From a bacterium (GTDB lineage Bacteria > Patescibacteriota > Patescibacteriia > JAHIZJ01), in NCBI GenBank assembly GCA_030699685.1, contig JAUYLJ010000016.1, forward strand, positions 1 through 58,937: 58,937 bases of DNA, read 5' to 3'. The position numbers were made by a program, and so were the translations under genes. The notes beneath the pieces are model-generated. The model was not told where the DNA came from and did not search any database. It saw nothing but the letters and a program-made list of their open reading frames with translations. Shown here piece after piece: positions 51,721 to 58,937 of the stretch (position 1 is the first letter of the stretch; every line of letters starts with the position of its first letter).

Positions 51721-51971
51721 AGATTCCTTTCCAGGGGCTGTACCGAAAGTGAAAGAACATGCAGCTAACTTCCAGCGATAGTATACAGAATTTAGCCTAC
51801 TAGGCAAGCCTGGCAAAATCCGGATCAGTGGATAACCGGATAAAAAAGAACCCCGGGCGGTATTTTAATGGAGATAAATGGCTTTGTGGTCAAAGTAGAT
51901 GTCAGACGAAATGCTACTCCCGTATACAAACACGACTAGATGCATGATAACGGTTGTTTTTATGCAACGAA

Positions 51972-51989
51972 CATCGCGTCGCCAAAAGA
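51972..51989 (-). repeat. Displaced copy of queA 3' end (18-bp core)
   Basis: catcgcgtcgccaaaaga identical to 52477-52494; encodes SFGDAMFVA* on minus. Confidence 0.75.
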
Positions 51990-52017
51990 AGCGGTCAGTA
52001 TCATTGAAAAACAAAAA

Positions 52018-52040
52018 GGCCCTCGAATTAGCGAGCGGCC
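52018..52040 (-). terminator. Intrinsic terminator overlapping stop codon
   Basis: ggccctcgaattagcgagcggcc flanked by aaaaacaaaaa. Confidence 0.8.
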
Positions 52041-52378
52041 AGTCTTTCTACTTCTGTGCGTGAGCTGGACTCAGTGACTCCGAGACGACGCATAAGCTTC
52101 GCCTGCTCTTGTCTTTTCGTCTCGGTACACTCCGTGCAGCACTGTTTTCTAACAACGAGTGCCTGGGCGAGGCGCAGTACCACTCGAGAAGCGGTAACCG
52201 AACCAAGCGAAAAAGATCTTCCTTCTCCAGAAATTCTTCGGACGATCAGTTCGTGTTCGGCGACTGGGTTTTCTCCCTTCTGCTTACAGTAGTAGCACCT
52301 GGATCGAGACGGTCGTTCGTACACCTCAGCGCTGACTGAGAAGTTCCAACCTAAGTAAATGAGCTGGTATCTGTGCAC
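52028..52378 (-). CDS. Hypothetical Cys-rich (zinc-ribbon-like) small protein
   Basis: 116 aa; CYYC ... CCTEC pairs; own promoter TTGACA-17-TATTGT and terminator. Confidence 0.6.
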   Translation of the reverse strand: MHRYQLIYLGWNFSVSAEVYERPSRSRCYYCKQKGENPVAEHELIVRRISGEGRSFSLGSVTASRVVLRLAQALVVRKQCCTECTETKRQEQAKLMRRLGVTESSSRTEVERLAAR

Positions 52379-52464
52379 GTTTCCTCCTCATTCAGTCTAT
52401 TCTGAAACGCTTATCCAGAACCCGACACAATAACCAACATTCTATCACATGTCAAGTGTCGTGT

Positions 52465-53490
52465 TTATGTAATCAGCATCGCGTCGCCAAAAGAGTAGAA
52501 ACGATAGTGTTTTTTAATTGCTGTTTCGTAGGCTTTGAGGACTTTCGTCCGTCCAGCAAAGGCGGACACGAGTATGAACAAAGTTGATTTTGGCAAATGA
52601 AAGTTGGTGATCATGGCGTCAGTCATTTTGAATTTGTAGCCGGGTATGATGAAGATATTAGTTGACTGGCTGATTTGTTGATTCGTTAATTGGCGAGGCA
52701 GGCTTTCGAGCGTGCGAACGGTGGTGGTGCCGACAGCGATGATGCGCCGCCCCTCTCTTTTAGCTTTGACCAGCCGTTGATAAACCGCCTTTGACATCTC
52801 TAGATGTTCAGGATGCATTCGGTGACGTTCGATGGTCGTTTCTTTGACCGGCTGGAAGGTTCCGTAGCCGACGTGCAGCGTGACATATTCGATCTGGACG
52901 CCCAGCGTTCGTATGCGGTTCATGAGTCGATTCGTGAAATGAAAACCGGCAGTTGGCGCGGCCACTGATCCGGATTTTTTTGCGAACACTGTTTGATATT
53001 CTTTGAGATTGGAAAGGCGTTTAACGTACGGGGGCGTAGGAGCGGTACCGAGCCGATGGATAGCGGCTCGGAGTTTCGCGCCGGACCGGTTGAAACGAAT
53101 ATGCCAAGTGCCGTTGGTGAGGTGTTTGATAACAACTCCTTTCAGACCGCCAAACCTTTGTTTTTCCATGCTGATTTCAAGACCGACCCGCCGCCCTTTC
53201 CCGCCCAAGAGGCACTCCCAGGTATTCGCGCTGACAGGCTTGAGCAAAAACACTTCTATTTTTCCTCCACTTTCTTTTCGGGCATTGAGACGGGCCGGAA
53301 AGACTTTTGTATTATTCAAAACGAGTACGTCGCCTGATTTGAGATATTCAGTAATTTCAAAAAAATGCCGGTGACTGATCGCTCCGGTTTTTCGGTTGAG
53401 CACCAAAAGACGTGATTGATCGCGCGGCCGGACCGGTTTCTGGGCGATTCGATCAGGAGGAAGGTGAAAATCAAAAAGTGACAGTTTCAT
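52465..53490 (-). CDS. queA: S-adenosylmethionine:tRNA ribosyltransferase-isomerase
   Basis: MKLSLFDFHLPPDRIAQKPVRPRDQSRLLVL; PTAGFHFT; TLHVGYGTFQPV; NFHLPKSTLFILVSAFAG; RFYSFGDAMLI. Confidence 0.97.
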   Translation of the reverse strand: MKLSLFDFHLPPDRIAQKPVRPRDQSRLLVLNRKTGAISHRHFFEITEYLKSGDVLVLNNTKVFPARLNARKESGGKIEVFLLKPVSANTWECLLGGKGRRVGLEISMEKQRFGGLKGVVIKHLTNGTWHIRFNRSGAKLRAAIHRLGTAPTPPYVKRLSNLKEYQTVFAKKSGSVAAPTAGFHFTNRLMNRIRTLGVQIEYVTLHVGYGTFQPVKETTIERHRMHPEHLEMSKAVYQRLVKAKREGRRIIAVGTTTVRTLESLPRQLTNQQISQSTNIFIIPGYKFKMTDAMITNFHLPKSTLFILVSAFAGRTKVLKAYETAIKKHYRFYSFGDAMLIT

Positions 53491-53526
53491 GAAAGTCAGG
53501 ATACAATGCCTTTACTGAAAACAAAA

Positions 53527-53549
53527 GGCCCACTCAGCGTTGAGTAGGC
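53527..53549 (-). terminator. Intrinsic terminator
   Basis: ggcccactcagcgttgagtaggc. Confidence 0.7.
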
Positions 53550-53569
53550 AATTTTCCGGCTTGTTTCTA

Positions 53570-54403
53570 CTAAATGGGGTAGGGAGTGTCCCGCCGAACG
53601 AGCCAGATTCGATCGGCCTCTCCGGAAAGGTGTTCCCAGCCGTAGAGCGGCTCTGGTCGGGCTGGATCGGTCAAGGTGCGCACACGAGATGAATGGTCGC
53701 CGACAGTCATGACGGAATCAATTTGGACGACCTCAATGCCAGGCTGAATCGGCTTGTTGTGCCAGTAGAGCTTATCGCCTGGTCTCAAAGTGAGAAAACG
53801 ACCTTCAGTCAGCGCATACTCGTCATAGTTTCCGTCGCGCGTGACGCGATGGGAGACCGAAGTGATTGGTATGCGCATGATACGGAGCGGAAGCTCTACC
53901 TGCACCCGCTGTGAAGTCAGCAGTCTGGCTGTTGAGTTTAACCTGTGGGGATCAGGTGCGTCTGTCTTCATCACCTCCTGAAGCCCGAAGAGGACCTCGT
54001 CGGTGATCTCAAATCGATACGTCATGAAAAGACATTGACCCATGTGGCGGTTGTAGGCCAACAGAAGCTTGCCACGACATTGGGGGCCGTAGGGGCCCCA
54101 GGCGTAGTATAGCTGGAACATCGTCGAAGAGTCATCGAGTATCACCCAGCAAGAGTCGCAGTCTTGCCAAACCGCGAAGTTTGTCATGAATTCGTCAGGA
54201 GGATCCTGTACCATGTTACGAACAAGGACCACGGGGTAACGCCCCGTATCGAGGTGCTCCCTTGGGTATCGCACGAAGTCTCGGCTAGCCACGAGGTTGG
54301 CTTCGTTGATCTCATCATCGAGATGGTTCTGGCCGCAGCCTGACGTAGCAATGGCTATTTCAAGCAACGACATAAACACAATAAGGAACGACCAGCTTCT
54401 CAT
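53570..54403 (-). CDS. Hypothetical lipoprotein
   Basis: 277 aa; signal peptide ending in SGCG; own promoter and terminator. Confidence 0.6.
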   Translation of the reverse strand: MRSWSFLIVFMSLLEIAIATSGCGQNHLDDEINEANLVASRDFVRYPREHLDTGRYPVVLVRNMVQDPPDEFMTNFAVWQDCDSCWVILDDSSTMFQLYYAWGPYGPQCRGKLLLAYNRHMGQCLFMTYRFEITDEVLFGLQEVMKTDAPDPHRLNSTARLLTSQRVQVELPLRIMRIPITSVSHRVTRDGNYDEYALTEGRFLTLRPGDKLYWHNKPIQPGIEVVQIDSVMTVGDHSSRVRTLTDPARPEPLYGWEHLSGEADRIWLVRRDTPYPI

Positions 54404-54522
54404 GATTTCGATACCTCCCTTGATTCAGCGGAATTCTATCGTTTCATCTGGTGCAATCGACTTGTTACAATAACACGAAATATTTAGCTGTCAATGACAA
54501 TGGACTCTTTGTCAAAAAATGG

Positions 54523-54528
54523 TATAAT
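54523..54528 (+). promoter_or_regulatory. -10 element, probable leaderless transcript
   Basis: TATAAT six bases upstream of ATG 54535. Confidence 0.65.
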
Positions 54529-54534
54529 ATCGCA

Positions 54535-56421
54535 ATGAAAGTTCGACGTGGCATAAAAATTTCCGGGCTCATCTTTCTGTTATTGATCGTTGGCGCGGGT
54601 ATTGGAGTGTTTATATTGCTTTGGTCACCGGAAGTGTCGGCTTTTGTCGTAACACAGTACGAAGATAAAGCCGACTTGGAGACTACCGCACTGATTCAAT
54701 TCAATAAGCCGGTCAATCGTCGCGCTTTGGTACCGAACATAGAGCCGTATGTCGACGGCTACTGGGAGTACGAGGAATCGTGGCTGGGAAAGCATTTTTT
54801 CTCGGCCCTTCGTTTCGTGCCGGCGCACACACTGGATCCCGCAACCACTTATCAGATCACGCTACAAGGGATAACTGATGCCTTGACTTGGTCTGACCCA
54901 AAGAACTACACCGCGGATTTCTCCACCCGATCTTTGCCGAACGTGGAGAGCGTTATTCCAGCTGATTCCATGGAAGATATCGCCCCCGACGAAGCGATTC
55001 TTGTCCGTTTGTCTGAACCGGCCGGGAATTATGTCCAGCTTTATGCCCGAGTCACTCCCGCCGCTGATTTTACTCTTTCACAAAACGGTGAGCTTGACGA
55101 GTTCGTTATTACGCCAAACGAAGGATGGCAGCAGGGGGTGGAATATCATCTCGTCCTGGATCGGGTGTTTACGTCGTACGACAGGGAGTCGGGTTCACTG
55201 ATGAAGCAAAGCGACGCGGTTGCGGTCTATGTTGGCACGTTTTCGGTGCTGCCGCCGCCCGAAGTCGAGGCATTCGCTCCAACCGGCGACCATGTCTCAG
55301 TGGGCGCTTCGTCGATTGTCACTTTTTCGGAAGCCATGGATGAGGCGAGCGTACAAGAAAATTTCAGCGTTAGCCCGGATCTGCCAGGCAATCTGACGCT
55401 AGAGGCTGAGGGCAAAGAACTGCGCTTTACCCCTGACGAAGCGTGGCCGTTTGAAACGGAGATCGCCATTATGGTCGCGGCTGGTACAAAAACGGCGGCC
55501 GGCGGGTTTTTGCCCGAAGACATTCAGCATAGTTTCAAAACAATCGGACCGGTTCACGTGCTGTATACGACACCTGGAGACGGAGCCAGCCGGATCGTGA
55601 CGAGTGCGAGTATCCGGATTGTCTTTGATCAGGCGGCGGACCATCAGTCTGCTCAGGCGGCCTTTACCATCCAGCCGGCTATGGAAGGGGACTTCAGCTG
55701 GGAAGACAACACGATGATTTTTACGCCTCGCTCTGATCTAGCCTACGACTCTGCGTATCTAGTGAATATTGCTGCAGGGATCATCAGTGTCGATGGGCAG
55801 GATTCCCAGGCAGAATATAATTTTGCTTTTTCAACCGCCCCCACCACTTTCATTTTAAACGTCGCTTCGGATCTTCAGGATCGCCCCTTGTCCTGCGAAG
55901 CGGCCGCCCTGAAGATGGCTTTAGCGAACAAAGGCGTGGCGGTGACGGAGAGTCAGATCATGGAACACGTCGGATATACGGAACCTTCGCAGAGGTCGAA
56001 CGGCGTCTGGGGAAATCCGCACATTGGATTTGTTGGTAACATTGACGGGACGCAAAACACGACCGGCTACGGCGTCTACTGGGAGCCGATCGCCCGTGCC
56101 GGTAACAATTGGCGGCCAAGTGAGGCATTCACCGGGTGGAATGTGACGCAATTAGCTCAGGAAGTTGAGGCGGGGAACGCCGTGGTGGTGTGGGGCGTGT
56201 ATGGTTCGGGATACCAAGATTCCTGGACGACGCCTGATGGAGGTAGTGTCTATGCCTGGAAGGGTGAACACACCCGCACGGTGATTGGTTTCGTCGGCTC
56301 CGTCGAAAACCCCGAACGCATTATTCTGAACGATCCATATGCCGGTCAGGTTTCTTGGACTCGCGCGCAGTTTGAACAGAACTGGGGCATCTTTGGTAAC
56401 GCGGGAGTAGTGGTGCGCTAA
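54535..56421 (+). CDS. Exported protein with SbsA-type Ig repeats and C39-like peptidase domain
   Basis: N-terminal TM; Ig-like repeats (VIPADSMEDIAPDEAILVRLSEP, FAPTGDHVSVGASSIVTFSEAMDEASVQENF); SCEAAALKMAL...AWKGEHTRTVIGFVG...ILNDPYAG. Confidence 0.85.
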   Translation: MKVRRGIKISGLIFLLLIVGAGIGVFILLWSPEVSAFVVTQYEDKADLETTALIQFNKPVNRRALVPNIEPYVDGYWEYEESWLGKHFFSALRFVPAHTLDPATTYQITLQGITDALTWSDPKNYTADFSTRSLPNVESVIPADSMEDIAPDEAILVRLSEPAGNYVQLYARVTPAADFTLSQNGELDEFVITPNEGWQQGVEYHLVLDRVFTSYDRESGSLMKQSDAVAVYVGTFSVLPPPEVEAFAPTGDHVSVGASSIVTFSEAMDEASVQENFSVSPDLPGNLTLEAEGKELRFTPDEAWPFETEIAIMVAAGTKTAAGGFLPEDIQHSFKTIGPVHVLYTTPGDGASRIVTSASIRIVFDQAADHQSAQAAFTIQPAMEGDFSWEDNTMIFTPRSDLAYDSAYLVNIAAGIISVDGQDSQAEYNFAFSTAPTTFILNVASDLQDRPLSCEAAALKMALANKGVAVTESQIMEHVGYTEPSQRSNGVWGNPHIGFVGNIDGTQNTTGYGVYWEPIARAGNNWRPSEAFTGWNVTQLAQEVEAGNAVVVWGVYGSGYQDSWTTPDGGSVYAWKGEHTRTVIGFVGSVENPERIILNDPYAGQVSWTRAQFEQNWGIFGNAGVVVR

Positions 56422-57230
56422 AGGACTTGTTTCGCAGCGGAGCGTCTTTTTGCTATGACAAAAATAATTAGTACAACAGGCACGACAAACACAGTATACG
56501 GATAGATAACGTGGCTTTCAACAGCAGAGAGCCACTGGATGAATAATAACGGCAATGGGATCCAGACCGCGCAAAGCCAGGCAATTGACCGTGAAAAAAA
56601 GTGCCGCCCGGCGCCTACCAAAAGGTACCCCAGCAGAAAATCACCGACTCCCAATATTTGCCCGTCAAAACCAACTAAGCCGTTCAGCAAAGGGCTGGGA
56701 TCCGATTCGAAGGTCAATTCAGGCAGTACCCAGATGTTGACCGCGTCGTACGCCGTGAAGGCGATAGCTAGAAGAATGAAGATTCGCAATGAAAGCTTGA
56801 TACGGCGAAACAGTATTGGTCCCACCCAAAGAATTGACCCGGCTGTAACAATATTGAAATAGTGCTGACTGGGAAACCACAGGGCGACAAGGACAATGCC
56901 CGTCGCGCCCAGGAGGCTGAAGCTGAGCCGCGCCGGTAGACGCGATAGGGGGAGGAGATAAAAAATATTTGCCGCCCAGGAAACGAGCAGTAGGAGGATA
57001 ATAAAAGTTGAATAAGTATTCTCCTCCGCGTGTCGAAGCGCAAAAGTGGCGGCTGCCACCGCCAATATCCCTATGATGACGACGGTTAGCCAAGTGAGCG
57101 GCTGTCGTAACGCAGCGGATTTTTTGATGCTAAGAAAGACAAAGCTATATTTGTCATACAACAGAATGCTGAGTGACAGCATGATGAAGAGAAACACGGC
57201 GAGCATGATTGTTGCTTCCATGAAAGACAA
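56418..57230 (-). CDS. Multi-pass membrane protein, unknown
   Basis: 270 aa, strongly hydrophobic. Confidence 0.65.
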   Translation of the reverse strand: MSFMEATIMLAVFLFIMLSLSILLYDKYSFVFLSIKKSAALRQPLTWLTVVIIGILAVAAATFALRHAEENTYSTFIILLLLVSWAANIFYLLPLSRLPARLSFSLLGATGIVLVALWFPSQHYFNIVTAGSILWVGPILFRRIKLSLRIFILLAIAFTAYDAVNIWVLPELTFESDPSPLLNGLVGFDGQILGVGDFLLGYLLVGAGRHFFSRSIAWLCAVWIPLPLLFIQWLSAVESHVIYPYTVFVVPVVLIIFVIAKRRSAAKQVL

Positions 57231-57274
57231 TTCAAGTGATAACGTCAGGTATTGTACCCTAACTTGGCCAAAAG

Positions 57275-57304
57275 AAAAACCGCCATAGTGTCACCATGAC
57301 GGCG
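57275..57304 (-). terminator. Intrinsic terminator
   Basis: aaaaaccgccatagtgtcaccatgacggcg. Confidence 0.8.
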
Positions 57305-57312
57305 CTCGATGC

Positions 57313-58062
57313 CTAAGGGGCATCTTCGCTAATGGGCGGGTTTTCCCAAAGGGTATTTGCCCCCCTCGGAAGGACGACGGCGTCCTCTGCTGCCTCGGCC
57401 ACTTCTGGCCAGGTGATCCAGCGTGGATCACCGTAGTATTCATCGATCGATTGGACAAGGATGCGGTTACCCTCTCGGTCCAGAACCCGATCGACGCTTG
57501 CGGGGTGGCTTGCTTCCTCGTACCACTCTATGATGTCGCCGGGTACGAGCATGTCGAAGTGTGGCGGCGTGGCAAGAACCGGACGTTGATTTCCCGAGGC
57601 CGAGATGGATGCGTGACTATGAGAGTCTATGCGGATTATCTCGAGCCGGGTGAGGAATTGCCTGGCGTCTCGGAACTTGAGATCAGTGCGTATCGGCAGT
57701 GAAAACATGTAACCGAGATGCCGGTTCTGTAGTGGTGAGAGTCGGCAGTTTTCACCGATGATCTCCAGGGCTTGGTTGCCCGGAGAGTAGACCAGTATCA
57801 GATTGATCTCCGGTAAGCCACCCTCAGGTTGGGGCAGTCCGCCGAAGCGCTGATAGACGAGATCATTGCCACGCAGGGTGGACCCGATCTTGTCTGGCGG
57901 ATGCCCAGACTCGGCGACGCCATGGGCCAACAGCTTCTGGTCATAATTCAGCCCGGGGATAGTCACTGCCTCCTGGCGTGTTTCCTCGGACTGCTGAGAG
58001 CAGCCGGCGAAGAAAACCAGATGGGCCAGTATGGTCAGGGAAAAGATCATGCAGCGGTTCAT
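57313..58062 (-). CDS. Hypothetical lipoprotein
   Basis: 250 codons; lipobox FFAGC; start set at ATG 58062. Confidence 0.65.
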   Translation of the reverse strand: MNRCMIFSLTILAHLVFFAGCSQQSEETRQEAVTIPGLNYDQKLLAHGVAESGHPPDKIGSTLRGNDLVYQRFGGLPQPEGGLPEINLILVYSPGNQALEIIGENCRLSPLQNRHLGYMFSLPIRTDLKFRDARQFLTRLEIIRIDSHSHASISASGNQRPVLATPPHFDMLVPGDIIEWYEEASHPASVDRVLDREGNRILVQSIDEYYGDPRWITWPEVAEAAEDAVVLPRGANTLWENPPISEDAP

Positions 58063-58178
58063 AACTCTTTCCTTCCAGGTTCGAGGATTGGCACTTCCAG
58101 GCGGGAAATTGTGAGAGGACATTTGATCTAGACCTACGACTCTACCCGAAAAGTGCTGACGCGTCAATACGCCGGAAA

Positions 58179-58206
58179 TTGACAAGAGGCAGGAATACAT
58201 TATTAT
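58179..58206 (+). promoter_or_regulatory. Promoter of structured RNA
   Basis: TTGACA-16 nt-TATTAT. Confidence 0.65.
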
Positions 58207-58212
58207 TCCTCC

Positions 58213-58356
58213 TAGTAACTTCAGGCTGCCGTCTCAATGGCGTTCCGGTAGAGACGGCAGCGTAGTGCTAGCCGGAACGTCAACCAGAGTTCTGCGCTTG
58301 GCTGGCGCAGCGCCCCGTTTCATAAGTCTCTGAGGCTGAAAAGGCGGGGTTTTTTA
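58213..58356 (+). ncRNA. Candidate structured small RNA (H-type pseudoknot + hairpin + terminator)
   Basis: P1 58225-58235/58251-58261 (11 bp perfect); loop 58238-58248 pairs with 58272-58282 (10 WC + 1 G-U); P3 58292-58297/58305-58310; terminator 58313-58349 + T7. Confidence 0.7.
58313..58356 (+). terminator. Intrinsic terminator of structured RNA
   Basis: ccccgttt...aggcgggg + ttttttt. Confidence 0.8.
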
Positions 58357-58395
58357 TTCATCCACTTTGAGTTGGCCGGCAGTCCAGAAGGAGGA

Positions 58396-58424
58396 TTGAC
58401 AGAAACAGTTTTCTCGTGTACAAA
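58396..58424 (+). promoter_or_regulatory. Promoter for downstream ORF
   Basis: TTGACA-17 nt-TACAAA. Confidence 0.55.
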
Positions 58425-58501
58425 CACTTGCAGCCAACATCATGTGAGCAATCGATCCTTGAAAATTAAATCAAGCGTTTACTCAGGAAAGGGGCTTTAC
58501 C

Positions 58502-58937
58502 GTGTTTAATCGGCAAATGCTTGAAAAGCAGCTGACTTGGACGGGCTGGCCGTCCTTTGCCGTCATGTTTATCGCGGGCAGCGCCGCGATTTTGTCTGCG
58601 CTCATCCCCGATCTGCACACGCTGACCTTTGAGCTGAATTTTCCGAAGCGGATCGTCTGCCATCGTCACGCGGCGGACACTGAATTCGTGCTTGGCTGTG
58701 CCGTCGAAGAGTTGCGGAAAATTGTTCCGACGCCGGTGGAGTATTTCATCATTGAAGAAGGTTGGACGCTGAATGACTACGTGGCCAGGACCCGGCATCT
58801 TTGGGAAACATACCGGAGAGGAGAGATTCCCGCGCTTCCGGAGGTGAATCCTGACAAACTGGAGAGGATCGAACTCACCTGGTTCCAGGGACAGGGGTTA
58901 GTCATCGGCTATGCGTACAGCGACATGCTCAATTCAG
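58502..58937 (+). CDS. Hypothetical membrane-anchored protein, truncated by window end
   Basis: open frame (GTG start) MLEKQLTWTGWPSFAVMFIAGSAAILSALIPDLHTLTFELNF... to the last base; absent from the ORF track because it lacks a stop. Confidence 0.65.
   Translation, partial: MFNRQMLEKQLTWTGWPSFAVMFIAGSAAILSALIPDLHTLTFELNFPKRIVCHRHAADTEFVLGCAVEELRKIVPTPVEYFIIEEGWTLNDYVARTRHLWETYRRGEIPALPEVNPDKLERIELTWFQGQGLVIGYAYSDMLNS

Overview
This 58.9 kb window looks like a chromosomal segment of a Patescibacteria/CPR-like bacterium; lineage is inferred from gene content and small orphan envelope proteins, not from a database search. Core markers are a complete 16S rRNA (minus strand, ~6700-8192), rpsP/KH/trmD, smc, rnc/nusB/rpmF, gyrA, csrA and queA. 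There is also a surface-glycan block (two O-antigen ligases, a glycosyltransferase, a flippase) and several large envelope proteins: an amidase and a SpoIID protein with NBR1-like Ig repeats, an SbsA-Ig/C39-like protein, an M23 peptidase, and a DsbA mosaic. Bases 1-6000 are a co-directional run of small accessory enzymes (VOC, DUF1428, AHSA1, DHFR-like, DUF2200, YdeI, DUF1801, NUDIX, kinase, cupin). Scattered through the window are apparently more GC-rich, mostly minus-strand units with their own promoters and hairpin terminators. Strongest signals: (i) a self-contained ~140-nt structured RNA unit at 58179-58356 with promoter, 11-bp stem, 11-bp loop-to-downstream pseudoknot and terminator; (ii) a 505-bp single-gene unit bounded by two copies of the 3' end of queA; (iii) an SMC-type ATPase with no recognisable hinge; (iv) a stand-alone 16S transcription unit with its own promoter, processing stem and terminator and no 23S in the window; (v) intergenic word-repeat sequence apparently inserted in frame within queA; (vi) a CsoR-family gene whose G-tract operator fills the spacer of its own promoter. 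No CRISPR array, prophage, transposase or convincing tRNA was found. All assignments come from reading the sequence and recognising motifs; no searches were run.
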